Source of the DNA: Actinokineospora xionganensis
GTDB lineage: Bacteria > Actinomycetota > Actinomycetes > Mycobacteriales > Pseudonocardiaceae
DNA length: 64,000 bases
Reading direction: 5' to 3'
Assembly (NCBI RefSeq): GCF_014323725.1
Contig: NZ_JABVED010000017.1
Location: 1 to 64,000, forward strand
Made by a program: the position numbers and the translations under genes. Positions 1 to 8,460 of the stretch are shown piece by piece. Positions within the stretch are counted from its first letter, which is position 1. Each line of letters opens with the position of its first letter. A model generated the notes under the pieces. It ran no database searches. It saw only the letters and a program-made list of their open reading frames with translations, and was not told where the DNA came from.

Positions 1-147
1 GCCAAGAAGCGCCCCGCGGTCGTCAAGTACCAGGAGGTCTCCTCCGCCATTCAGGAAGCCGCGTACGCGGCGATGAGTGGCCAGACAAGCAGCCAGGACG
101 CATTGGCCTCGTTGCAGACGAAGCTGGAGTCCCTGACCGGTAGCTGA
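1..147 (+). CDS. ABC sugar transporter substrate-binding protein, C-terminal fragment
   Basis: Only the last 48 codons are inside the window, ending in TGA at 145-147. The tail (AKKRPAVVKYQEVSSAIQEA then QDALASLQTKLESL) has the helical ending typical of family 1 extracellular solute-binding lipoproteins, where a final pair of helices precedes the stop. It sits 61 nt before a MalF-type permease, the normal binding-protein / permease / permease order of a CUT1 carbohydrate importer. The sugar cannot be told from this piece. The assignment rests mostly on context; the family is likely and the substrate unknown. Confidence 0.75.
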   Translation, partial: AKKRPAVVKYQEVSSAIQEAAYAAMSGQTSSQDALASLQTKLESLTGS

Positions 148-156
148 CTTCGGCAC

Positions 157-186
157 GCGGGGTCCCGGGTGCCGCCGGGACCCCGC
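157..186 (+). terminator. Intergenic hairpin between binding protein and permease genes
   Basis: A perfect 12-bp stem (157-168 with 175-186) closes a 6-nt loop and is followed by CTTCGTT, not a clean T-run. It lies between the binding-protein stop and the first permease start. In sugar ABC operons such a structure often acts as a partial terminator or mRNA stabiliser, so that more binding protein than permease is made. The stem is seen directly; the role is inferred. Confidence 0.6.
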
Positions 187-208
187 CTTCGTTCGCGGAG
201 GGCAACCC

Positions 209-1171
209 ATGTCCACTCTCATCGGCGCGCCGGTCGATCCCAAGCCCGCCAAGCCCGTGGGGCGCAGACAGGGAGTCGGGAAGCTCGCCGCCCTGCTCGT
301 GTCGCCGACCCTGCTGGTGCTCGGGATCGTCGTCGCCTACCCCATCGTCTCCGCCATCCGATTGGCGTTCTACCAACGCAAGGAAGGCATCGACCCGGAG
401 ACGGGCGTACTGGAGACCGGCAACAAGTTCGTCGGCATCGACAACTTCACCGACATGTTCAGCGGCACCACCGGCGCCCGGTTCCTCAACGCCCTGTGGA
501 ACACCACCAGCTTCACCATCGTCGCCGTGGGCCTGGAAGTCATCCTGGGCGTGCTGATGGCTTTGGTGATGCACAAGGCTTTCAAGGGTCGCGCCCTTGT
601 CCGCGCCAGCATCCTGGTGCCGTGGGCGGTGCCCACCGCGATCGCGGGCATCCTGTGGCGGTGGATCTTCCAGGCCGACGGTGTGGCGAACGACCTGCTG
701 CCCGGTGACCCGATTCTCTGGACGACCGACGGGCCGCAGGCGTGGCTGGCGGTCGTCATCGCCGACACGTGGAAGACCGCGCCGTTCATCGGACTCCTTG
801 TGCTGGCGGGATTGCAGGTCATCTCCAACGAGGTCTACGAGGCGGCCAAGCTGGACGGCGCGTCGCCGTGGAAGACCTTCTGGTCGATCACCCTGCCGCT
901 GGTCAAGCCGACGCTCATGGTGGCGGTCCTGTTCCGCATCCTCGACACGCTGCGGATGTTCGACCTGCCGTACACCCTCATCGGACCAGGGAAGAACTCC
1001 ACCGACACGGTCACGATCCTGGCGTTCGAGGAGGCGGTGAAGTTCACCAAGTACGGACCCGCCTCCGCGTATGCGATCTTCCTGTTCGTCTACGTCGCCG
1101 TCGTGGCGTTCGTGTTCGTCAAGTTGCTGGGTGCCGACGTCGTCGGCGCGCGGACCGGGAGGAACCGATGA
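209..1171 (+). CDS. Carbohydrate ABC transporter permease, MalF type
   Basis: A 320-residue polytopic membrane protein. A cytosolic N-terminus is followed by a first membrane helix near residues 28-50 and about six helices in all. The EAA loop that docks on the ATPase is visible as EAAKLDGASPWKTFWSITLP in the second half. The ATG at 209 has GGAGGG just upstream. It overlaps the next permease by ATGA. With its partner it forms the transmembrane channel of an ATP-driven sugar importer. No ATPase gene is present, so a shared MsiK-like ATPase elsewhere may power it; that is inference from actinomycete practice. Confidence 0.93.
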   Translation: MSTLIGAPVDPKPAKPVGRRQGVGKLAALLVSPTLLVLGIVVAYPIVSAIRLAFYQRKEGIDPETGVLETGNKFVGIDNFTDMFSGTTGARFLNALWNTTSFTIVAVGLEVILGVLMALVMHKAFKGRALVRASILVPWAVPTAIAGILWRWIFQADGVANDLLPGDPILWTTDGPQAWLAVVIADTWKTAPFIGLLVLAGLQVISNEVYEAAKLDGASPWKTFWSITLPLVKPTLMVAVLFRILDTLRMFDLPYTLIGPGKNSTDTVTILAFEEAVKFTKYGPASAYAIFLFVYVAVVAFVFVKLLGADVVGARTGRNR

Positions 1172-2049
1172 CCGCCACGCTGTCGACCACGCCGACCGCT
1201 TCCGCGACCCCGCCCACGAAGCCGAAGAAGTCCGGCTGGCGCTGGCTGCCCTACGTCGGCATCGCGGCGATCGTCGTCTACTGCCTCGCGCCGTTCTATT
1301 GGATGCTGGTGTCGAGTCTTCGGCGAACCAACGACATCTTCGACTCCGCGCCTGTGCCGTCGCCGTTCTCGACCGACTCCTACACCGCCGCGTTCGCGGC
1401 GAACAACGGCTTCCTCCGCGCTCTCGGCAACAGCTTCCTGGTCGCCGGGACCACCACGGTGCTGGTTCTGATCATCGGCATCCTGACCGCGTACGCGTTG
1501 GCGCGGCTGGACTTCCGGTTCAAGAACCTGGTGCTGGCGATCATCATCACGACCAGCATGTTCCCCGGCATCTCGCTGCTGGTGCCGCTGCTGGACCTGT
1601 TCAGCAACATCGGCTGGATCAACACCTACCAGGCGATGATCGTGCCCAGCATGAGCTTCGCCCTGCCGCTGGCGGTCTGGAACCTCACCGCGTTCTTCCG
1701 CCAGATGCCCGTCGAACTTGAGGAAGCGGCCCAGATCGACGGCTGCACCCCAGCCCAGGCGTTCCGCAAGGTGATCCTGCCGCTCGCCGCGCCAGGTGTC
1801 TTCACCACCGCGATCATCACGTTCATCGCGTCCTGGAACGAGTTCATCATCGCCCTGTCGGTGGTCAACAAGAAGGAACTCAAGACCGCTCCCGTGATCA
1901 CCAGCCAGTTCACCGGCACCACCCAGTTCGACGCCCCGTTCGGCACCCAGATGGCCGCGGGCGTCATCGTGACCATCCCGCTGGTCATCCTGGTCTTGCT
2001 CTTCCAACGCCGGATCGTCGCCGGCCTGACAGCGGGAGGCGTGAAATAA
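1168..2049 (+). CDS. Carbohydrate ABC transporter permease, MalG type
   Basis: A 293-residue permease partner. The start is set by the ATGA overlap with the upstream permease and the GGGAGGAACC upstream of ATG 1168. After a basic, Pro/Thr-rich N-terminus come six predicted helices. The EAA motif reads EEAAQIDGCTPAQAFRKVIL, and the C-terminus (FQRRIVAGLTAGGVK) is the usual MalG ending. It completes the heterodimeric pore of the importer. It is the last gene of the operon in view; the next start lies 46 nt on and belongs to an unrelated protease. Confidence 0.94.
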   Translation: MTATLSTTPTASATPPTKPKKSGWRWLPYVGIAAIVVYCLAPFYWMLVSSLRRTNDIFDSAPVPSPFSTDSYTAAFAANNGFLRALGNSFLVAGTTTVLVLIIGILTAYALARLDFRFKNLVLAIIITTSMFPGISLLVPLLDLFSNIGWINTYQAMIVPSMSFALPLAVWNLTAFFRQMPVELEEAAQIDGCTPAQAFRKVILPLAAPGVFTTAIITFIASWNEFIIALSVVNKKELKTAPVITSQFTGTTQFDAPFGTQMAAGVIVTIPLVILVLLFQRRIVAGLTAGGVK

Positions 2050-2095
2050 CAGGCCGTCACCGGTGATGACTCCCAGGTGATTCACCCGTTCGCGC

Positions 2096-3190
2096 GTGGC
2101 GGGGGACGCTAACCAGGCCGTACCGGCGAGCGACTCCCTTCATATGGACACCCGAGTGGACGGGCAGGGCGCCGATCTCGTGCTCGACGCGCTGCCGGAT
2201 GAGTTGGTCGCCTCCCTGGAGGTGCGCGACGCCTGGCGCGAGCGGGTCGCCGCGCAGCGTGAGGGTCTGGAGTTCCTCATCGACGACCTGGCCCGCTGGC
2301 GGCCCGGCTCCGCGGTGCGGGTCGCGTTCCTCGACGGAGACAAGGACCTGCACCGCGACATCGTCGACGCCACGGCGCAGATCACCGACGCCTGCAACCT
2401 GGAACTCGACTTCGGGCTCGACCCGGCGAGCGGCGAGTTCCGCCGGTGGACCGTCCTCGACACCGAGCACGCCGCGGACATCCGGGTCAGCTTCGACATG
2501 CCCGGCTTCTGGTCCCTGGTCGGCACCGACAGCAACGACAGCACCATCGGCGGCCCGGGCAGCCCGATCGGCGGCGGACCCGGCCAGCGCAGCCTCAACC
2601 TCGGCGGTTTCAAGACCGCCAAACCCAACCGGTGGCAAGGCACGGTCCGCCACGAGTTCCTGCACGCGCTGGCGTTCAAGCACGCCCACCAGAACATGCG
2701 CGGGCCGTGTGAGGACGAGTTCCGCTGGGACGACGACCCCGGGTACGTGCCGACCAAGGACAACCGGGGCAGGTTCGTGCCGGACGCGGCCGGGCGTCGC
2801 CCCGGCATCTACACCTACCTCGCGGGCGAGCCCAACAAGTGGCCGCGGGCCAAGGTCGACCACAACCTTCGCACCAAGGAGTCGCCGGACGTGATCGCGG
2901 GCCCGTTCGACGCGAAATCCGTGATGCTCTACCAGTTCGAGCCATTCTTCTACCACTCCGCGCCGAGCGCCTGCGCGCCGACCGGAAACGGTCTCGACCT
3001 CTCCGAAGGGGATAAACGCGGCCTGCAGCTGCTCTACCCCCACGCGGCCGACGACCTCTCCGACCTGGCCGGGCGCGCGGAGTCCACTTTGGAGATCATG
3101 GGTGCCGGGCAGGAGGCCGACCTGGAGCAATTCCCCTACCTGGCAAGGGTTTTCGACTTGCTCAACGGGATGGTGGGCCGCACGGACTAA
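2096..3190 (+). CDS. Metzincin-like zinc metalloprotease, probable conflict-system effector
   Basis: Up to 364 residues from GTG 2096; ATG 2144 (16 codons in) is an alternative and neither has a clear ribosome site. The zinc signature HEFLHALAFKH lies at residues 186-196, giving HExxHxxxxxH with H186, H190 and H196 as ligands and E187 as the base. A downstream SVMLY near residues 275-279 matches an astacin-type Met-turn (SxMxY). There is no signal peptide and no pro-domain, so the enzyme is predicted to stay in the cytosol, unlike most astacins. The stop is 10 nt before the next gene of a four-gene operon with STAND-type proteins. Protease fold and context are well supported; the effector role is inferred. 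Confidence 0.8.
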   Translation: MAGDANQAVPASDSLHMDTRVDGQGADLVLDALPDELVASLEVRDAWRERVAAQREGLEFLIDDLARWRPGSAVRVAFLDGDKDLHRDIVDATAQITDACNLELDFGLDPASGEFRRWTVLDTEHAADIRVSFDMPGFWSLVGTDSNDSTIGGPGSPIGGGPGQRSLNLGGFKTAKPNRWQGTVRHEFLHALAFKHAHQNMRGPCEDEFRWDDDPGYVPTKDNRGRFVPDAAGRRPGIYTYLAGEPNKWPRAKVDHNLRTKESPDVIAGPFDAKSVMLYQFEPFFYHSAPSACAPTGNGLDLSEGDKRGLQLLYPHAADDLSDLAGRAESTLEIMGAGQEADLEQFPYLARVFDLLNGMVGRTD

Positions 3191-3200
3191 GGCGGGCGCG

Positions 3201-4244
3201 GTGCTTCTGACCGACGAACAGCACAAGCAGGTCGTGTACCTGATCACGGAGTACCTCGGCGAGGGCAGATACGGCCAGGTCGCCAGGGACCTGTTCGGCC
3301 CGGAGGCGCTGCGCGTGGTCCCGGCGGGGCTCAACCCGCACAACCACGCCAAGTGGCTGCTGGACTGGTCACTGGCGCTGCCCACGGCCGACACCTTCGT
3401 CAACGTCGTGCTGCGGGTCGACGCCGCGGGTGAACTTGTCAAGGTGCACCAGCTCGTGGGCCACTTGCGGACCGGGCAGCTCGACTGGACCGGTCTCGGC
3501 ACCGGCGAACTGTGGATGCCCGCGGAATGGCCGTTCGCCGACCGGGAGCCGCTGCGGACCCACCTGGGCGACATCGCCCGCGGGGACGGCCCCACCGCCT
3601 TGACCATCGACGGCCCCGCCGGGCACGGAAAGCGCACGATGTGCGCCTACATCGACCACTGCGCCCGCAGACACGGCGTCTTCACACCGGTGGTCGAGCA
3701 CCTGCAGCGGCTGCACGACAACCGGATGGTCGACTACCTCGCCGACCAGCTGCGGCTCAAACTGGGCGTGGTGGTGCCGCCCGCGATCGACCCCGAACCC
3801 GAGCGCCGGGCGGTCACCCTTGCCGCGAACCTCGGCGGCTTCGCGGTGCACAGCCGCACCCCGGTCTGGTTCGTCGCCAACCTCGTCGAGCCTGAGCAGG
3901 ACGCGGGGGTGCTGAAGTTCCTCGGTGAACTGCTGCGGCAGGTCCAGACGACCCCGCTGCTGGCCAAGAAGCTGCGGATCACCGTGCTGGCCGATTTCGC
4001 CGCCGTCGCGATGGAGAACCTGCCCGAGATCAACTCCCGGTACACCCTCGCCGAGATCTCCGAGGCAGAGATAGCCGGGTGGCTGGCCGCCGCGGTGCCC
4101 GGCAAGGACGAGGCCTACTACCGGCACACCGCCGACCAGGTGATCAGCCATGTCACCGCCCTGCAGCCCACCCCGAGGATGCGGCTGCGTCTGCTGGCGC
4201 AGAAGTGCGTCGACGCGCACCGCGTGCTGCTGCAGGAGGCCTGA
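3201..4244 (+). CDS. Adaptor domain plus degenerate P-loop (iSTAND-like) protein
   Basis: A 347-residue protein from GTG 3201. The first ~95 residues form a small domain (LLTDEQHKQVVYLITEYLG onward) that resembles effector-associated adaptor domains. A P-loop-like GPAGHGKRT follows at residues 138-146: the lysine is kept, but the position after it, normally Ser/Thr, is Arg. The strand where Walker B should sit reads PVWFVANLV (221-229) with Asn in place of the acidic residue. Nucleotide hydrolysis is therefore doubtful. The stop overlaps the next start (TGATG). Inactive STAND-like proteins of this size are known partners in effector-associated-domain conflict operons; the match here is by pattern and context. 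Confidence 0.6.
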   Translation: MLLTDEQHKQVVYLITEYLGEGRYGQVARDLFGPEALRVVPAGLNPHNHAKWLLDWSLALPTADTFVNVVLRVDAAGELVKVHQLVGHLRTGQLDWTGLGTGELWMPAEWPFADREPLRTHLGDIARGDGPTALTIDGPAGHGKRTMCAYIDHCARRHGVFTPVVEHLQRLHDNRMVDYLADQLRLKLGVVVPPAIDPEPERRAVTLAANLGGFAVHSRTPVWFVANLVEPEQDAGVLKFLGELLRQVQTTPLLAKKLRITVLADFAAVAMENLPEINSRYTLAEISEAEIAGWLAAAVPGKDEAYYRHTADQVISHVTALQPTPRMRLRLLAQKCVDAHRVLLQEA

Positions 4245-7200
4245 TGGAAGCGGGCGACCGGCTGCGGGAGCTGTTGGCGGTCCTGTTCGACGACCACCGG
4301 GAGCTGCAGAGCTTCCTCGCGCTCGAAGGGATGCGGGTGAGCACCCGCCCGGGTGGCAAGGGGTCGTCGTTCGCGGCCGAGGTGTCGATGGAGCTCCGCA
4401 GGCGCGGGCTGGTCGACGAGCGGCTCTTCGCCGCGCTCACCAGGCGGTTCCCCGACCGGGCCGACGACATCGCCGACGTCGCCAGGTCCTTTCTCGGCGG
4501 GTCTGCTGTGGACACGCCGGCGGTCCGGGAACTGCCCCCGGAGTACGCGGACTTCACCGCGAAGCTGAACGCCGCGCTGTCGGACACGGCGGTCCCCACC
4601 GACGAGGAAATCGCGCTGGACGACGACCACCTGCCGTGGACGACGGCCGCGGCGGTGCTGGGGCGGTTCCTCCCGGCGAAGCTGCGCCCGCTGCGGCCGA
4701 CCCGCACCTCGGCGGTCGGCATGCTCGCGGAGTTCAGCCACACCGCCATCGACGGCTGCTGGATCCTGCTCGACGAGGTCCGGACCCAGTGCCTGCGCCT
4801 GCTCTGGGAGACCGGAACCCTGCAGGACGCGCTGGCGGTCAACGCCGACCTGCCCGACGCCGAGCGCGACAAGGTGCGCGAATTGCTCGCGGGCACGCGG
4901 CCGAACCTCGCCGGGCTCGGCACGGCCGAACTCGAGGAATACGCCGTCGTCACCGGCTGGCTGGAGGTCGCGGGCGTCCTCGACGAGACCGTCGGCACCG
5001 AGGTCGACGCCACCCTGGAGCGCCGCGCGCTGCTCGACCCGCTCCGAGCCCTGGTGGGCACCCACTTCCACGGCCGGGAACCCGAACTGGCGGTGTTCGA
5101 CTCCTTCGTCCACGGGGTGGCCGACCCCATGCTGCTGTGCCTGCGCGGGCCGGGCGGGGTCGGCAAGTCGAGCCTGCTCGGCAAAGTCCTCCTGGGGCTC
5201 GAACAGGCCGCGGGGGAGTACGCGGCGGTCCCGTTCGCCTACCTCGACTTCGACCGCGCGCGCAACGACCCGCGCGACCCGATCGGGCTGCTGCGGCAGA
5301 TCGCGCGGCAGTTGCGGCTGCTCCACGCGACCACCGAGGAAGCCCGCGCCCTGGCCGCGACCGAAAGCGTCTACTGGGGCTCCGATTTGGAGAAGGCCTC
5401 GGCCATTCTCGACATCGACTTCGACCGGCAGGGAAATCTGGCCGCGATGGTCGGCGTCCTCGCCGACCGGCTGCACAAGCTGATGGACACCCACGGCCCC
5501 GCCGGCTACCGGACCCCGCTCGTGCTGTTCCTCGACACCTACGAGGAAGTGCAGCTCAAAGGTCCGGGAGCGGTGCGCGACCTCGAGCGGCTCATCGGGC
5601 ACCTGCTCGCCGCGCTCCCCGATATGCGCGTCATCGTCTCCGGGCGCGGCGACCCGACGGTGTTCACCGGTTTCGAGAACCTGGTCCTGACCCTGGGCGA
5701 GCTGGAACCGCCCGCCGCGGACGCGGTGCTCGCCGACCTCGGGGTCGCCGATCTGGCGCTGCGCACGACCATCGTGGCGAAGTTCGGCGGCCACCCGCTG
5801 ACCCTGCGGCTGGCCGCGGAGGCGTTGGAGCGCACGGGGACCGCGGTGTTCGACGACGTCGCCGCGCGCGGCGACGCGCTCGCCGGGATCGCCATCGAAC
5901 AGGTCCAGGGGATGCTCTACGGACGCATCCTCAGCCACATCGCCGACCCGGAAGTCCGCCGGATCGCCTACCCGGGCCTGGCGGTGCGGCGGATCACCGT
6001 CGACGTGCTGCGCGAGGTGCTGGCCGACCCCTGCGATCTCGACCCCGACCACGCCGAGCTGATCTTCGACAAGCTCCGGTTCGAGGTCAGCCTGTTCGAG
6101 CTCGACGGGCCGGACACGCTGCGCCACCGCCAGGACGTCCGCACGCTGATGCTGCGGTCCATGATGGACGAACCCGCCCTGGCCGCCGTCGTGGCGCGCG
6201 TCCACCGCCGCGCGATCGACTACTACCAGGCCCGCCCGGGCACCGAAGACCGCGCGGAAGAGGTCTACCACCGGCTGATGGTCGGCGAGGACCCTAGATA
6301 CCTCGACCGCGTCTGGGACCCGGCGCTGCGCCCGCTGTTGGCCCCGGCGCTCGGCGAGCCGCTGCCGCCAAGGGCGTGGACCTGGCTGAGCAGGCGCCTC
6401 GGCTTCGGCGAGACCGACGACCGCGCGGAATGGGACCAGCGCGACTGGGAGGCCGATGCGGAGGGGCGGGCGATGTCGTGGCTGGCCTCCGGCGACCCGG
6501 CGAGCGCGCTGGCCGTGCTCGCCGAGCGGACGGAACGGCTACCCGACACCAAGCTCCACCTTGTGGAAGTGCGGGCGAGGCTGGCGGCCAAGGACGTCGA
6601 GGGCGCGGCGGCGGCCTTGGAGCGCGGGATGGCCGCGGCCGCGGAGTCCGACGACCGCGACACTCAGGTGGCCCTGGCCGAACAGGCCGTCGTCGTCCGC
6701 GGACTGCGGGGCGACGGCGCCGGTGTGGTCAGCGCGGCGGAATGGGCGGTGCGCGGCTGCGACCTTCTCGGCGACCAGACCCGCGGCGTGGACGTGCTGA
6801 CCGACGCGGTGGGCATCCTGGGCGGACTCGACGACGCAGGCGAAGGCCTCCGCGGCGAGTTGGCGTCCCGATTCACCCACCTGTCGCGGTCCGACCTGCT
6901 GGACAACGTGGACCTGGTCCGGCGCGTGCTGCACACCGCGGGCCCGTCGGACGACACCGTGCTGCACCACGCCGCGGTGCAGGTGGGCGACCAGACCGAG
7001 GCCGAGGACGGCGTGTTCCAGCACGACCCGTTCGCCGTCGCCCGGCTGCTGCGGGAGATCTCACCGGAAGGCGCGCCCGCGCTCGCGGACCTGGCGGCCG
7101 AGGTCGGACTGTCCGGTCGAGGGTGGAAGACCGAGGACCTGGCCAGCTCGGTGGTACGCGCGGGCCGGACCGGCAAGGCGGTCGCGGTCGGGCTGGACTG

Positions 7201-7288
7201 GGCGCGCGACGCGGGCCAGGCCCGCCGGATGGTCGTCGACACTCTCGTTCGGCCGGTCGCCGGCCACGATGGCAGGAGCAAGTCATGA
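4244..7288 (+). CDS. STAND-family NTPase with N-terminal effector-associated domain
   Basis: A 1014-residue cytosolic protein; ATG 4244 overlaps the previous stop by one base. Residues 1-85 form an all-helical adaptor (RELLAVLFDDHRELQSFLAL) like effector-associated domain 1. The NTPase core has Walker A GPGGVGKSS at 302-310, Walker B LVLFLDTYEE with D431, a sensor strand MRVIVSGRGD and the STAND-type GGHPLTL near 515. The C-terminal half is Ala/Leu/Arg-rich with paired helices, a TPR-like supersuperhelix suited to sensing a ligand. It should act as the signal-gated switch that gathers the adaptor-bearing proteases encoded on both sides. The trigger is unknown. Family call is firm, role inferred. 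Confidence 0.85.
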   Translation: MEAGDRLRELLAVLFDDHRELQSFLALEGMRVSTRPGGKGSSFAAEVSMELRRRGLVDERLFAALTRRFPDRADDIADVARSFLGGSAVDTPAVRELPPEYADFTAKLNAALSDTAVPTDEEIALDDDHLPWTTAAAVLGRFLPAKLRPLRPTRTSAVGMLAEFSHTAIDGCWILLDEVRTQCLRLLWETGTLQDALAVNADLPDAERDKVRELLAGTRPNLAGLGTAELEEYAVVTGWLEVAGVLDETVGTEVDATLERRALLDPLRALVGTHFHGREPELAVFDSFVHGVADPMLLCLRGPGGVGKSSLLGKVLLGLEQAAGEYAAVPFAYLDFDRARNDPRDPIGLLRQIARQLRLLHATTEEARALAATESVYWGSDLEKASAILDIDFDRQGNLAAMVGVLADRLHKLMDTHGPAGYRTPLVLFLDTYEEVQLKGPGAVRDLERLIGHLLAALPDMRVIVSGRGDPTVFTGFENLVLTLGELEPPAADAVLADLGVADLALRTTIVAKFGGHPLTLRLAAEALERTGTAVFDDVAARGDALAGIAIEQVQGMLYGRILSHIADPEVRRIAYPGLAVRRITVDVLREVLADPCDLDPDHAELIFDKLRFEVSLFELDGPDTLRHRQDVRTLMLRSMMDEPALAAVVARVHRRAIDYYQARPGTEDRAEEVYHRLMVGEDPRYLDRVWDPALRPLLAPALGEPLPPRAWTWLSRRLGFGETDDRAEWDQRDWEADAEGRAMSWLASGDPASALAVLAERTERLPDTKLHLVEVRARLAAKDVEGAAAALERGMAAAAESDDRDTQVALAEQAVVVRGLRGDGAGVVSAAEWAVRGCDLLGDQTRGVDVLTDAVGILGGLDDAGEGLRGELASRFTHLSRSDLLDNVDLVRRVLHTAGPSDDTVLHHAAVQVGDQTEAEDGVFQHDPFAVARLLREISPEGAPALADLAAEVGLSGRGWKTEDLASSVVRAGRTGKAVAVGLDWARDAGQARRMVVDTLVRPVAGHDGRSKS

Positions 7289-8457
7289 CATTCGCGTATC
7301 TGACCTCCGACGAGCTCAGGGAAGTCCAGCAGGCGGCCGTCGACCTCGGCTTCGCCGACGCGGACCAGAGCGCCGCGCTGACCGCGAACATCTCGCGCGC
7401 GTTCGTGGCCACCGCGACGCAGGGCGGCACCCCGCTGGCCAAGCTGATGACGCTGACCTCGCGGATGAACACCACGAGGGCGCTGGTCTCCGGCCAGGTC
7501 CCGCTGCGGGAGTGGCTCGGGGCGGCCATCCCGATGGCGGGCGGACAGCCGCAGGAGATGGTCTTCCGGCGGGCCCTGGAGCTGATGTCCGCCGACGGGC
7601 GGGCGCGGAGCTCACCCGGCGCCGACCCGGCGCCGGTGCTGGTCGACGTCGAGGACCTGCCGCGCAACGACGGCGAACTCGAGGTCGTGATCTTCGAGGA
7701 CGACACCCTGGACGTGGCGTTCCTGCACACCGGGACGGACGTGTCCCGGTCGGTGGCGAAACTTGTGGTGCACCGGCACTTCGACGGCGTGCCCGCGACG
7801 TTGGCGGGCAACGCGCCCGACGTCGGCCACGGCACCGGCTGGATGATCGGACCCAACCTGCTGATCACCAACAACCACGTCGTCAACGCCCGCGTCGGCA
7901 GCGAACCGGACGCGAGCGCCGCCGACTTCGACCTGCAGGGCAAGGCGATCCGCGCGCTGTTCGACTTCTACACGACCGACGCGACCGTGCACAGCGCGGT
8001 CTCGGCGGGCTGCGTCGCCCACGACAAGACGCTGGACTACGCCATCCTGCGGCTCGCCCCGGACAGCTCGCCCCGGCCGCCGCTGCGGCTGCGGACCAAC
8101 CCGATCCTCAAACCCAAGGACCGGGCGCTGCGCGAACGGGTCAACGTCCTGCAGCACCCCGGCGGCAACCCGATGCGCCTGGGGTTCCGCAACAACTTCG
8201 TCGTCACCGGCACCGCCGACCGCCTCAGCTACCTGACCGACACCGCGGGCGGGTCGTCGGGCTCACCGATCTGCGACGACGCCTGGTTCGCCGCCGCGCT
8301 GCACCGCGGGTTCCAGACCATCACCGGCGGATCGGTGTCGGTGTGGGGGCGGACCATCAACCAGGAGAACTACGGCACGCCGATCGGGAAGATCCTGGAA
8401 CACCTCGCGGCCAACCACCCCGACCTGCGCGCGGAGATCGTCGCGGGCCAGGGTTGA
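7285..8457 (+). CDS. Trypsin-like serine protease with N-terminal effector-associated domain
   Basis: A 390-residue protein; ATG 7285 overlaps the NTPase stop (ATGA) and has AGGAGC upstream. Residues 1-90 are a helical adaptor (LREVQQAAVDLGFADADQ), matching effector-associated domain 1 in size and pattern. The protease domain spans about 160-380 with the triad H198 (ITNNHVV), D251 (DYAILRL) and S325 (GGSSGSP), a V8/trypsin-like arrangement. No signal peptide is present, so it should act inside the cell. The adaptor can pair with the like domain of the adjacent NTPase, bringing the protease to it on activation. It ends the four-gene operon, 3 nt from a convergent phosphatase gene. Confidence 0.87.
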   Translation: MTFAYLTSDELREVQQAAVDLGFADADQSAALTANISRAFVATATQGGTPLAKLMTLTSRMNTTRALVSGQVPLREWLGAAIPMAGGQPQEMVFRRALELMSADGRARSSPGADPAPVLVDVEDLPRNDGELEVVIFEDDTLDVAFLHTGTDVSRSVAKLVVHRHFDGVPATLAGNAPDVGHGTGWMIGPNLLITNNHVVNARVGSEPDASAADFDLQGKAIRALFDFYTTDATVHSAVSAGCVAHDKTLDYAILRLAPDSSPRPPLRLRTNPILKPKDRALRERVNVLQHPGGNPMRLGFRNNFVVTGTADRLSYLTDTAGGSSGSPICDDAWFAAALHRGFQTITGGSVSVWGRTINQENYGTPIGKILEHLAANHPDLRAEIVAGQG

Positions 8458-8460
8458 CGG

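Noticed and set aside
2050-2095. TCACCGGTGA palindrome after the second permease as a terminator
   Set aside because: Only 10 bp with no loop or T-run; not strong enough to call.
2057-3637. Long open frame on the minus strand opposite the metalloprotease gene
   Set aside because: It is a shadow: the opposite strand carries HExxH, a Met-turn and operon continuity, while this frame has low-complexity composition and no motif.
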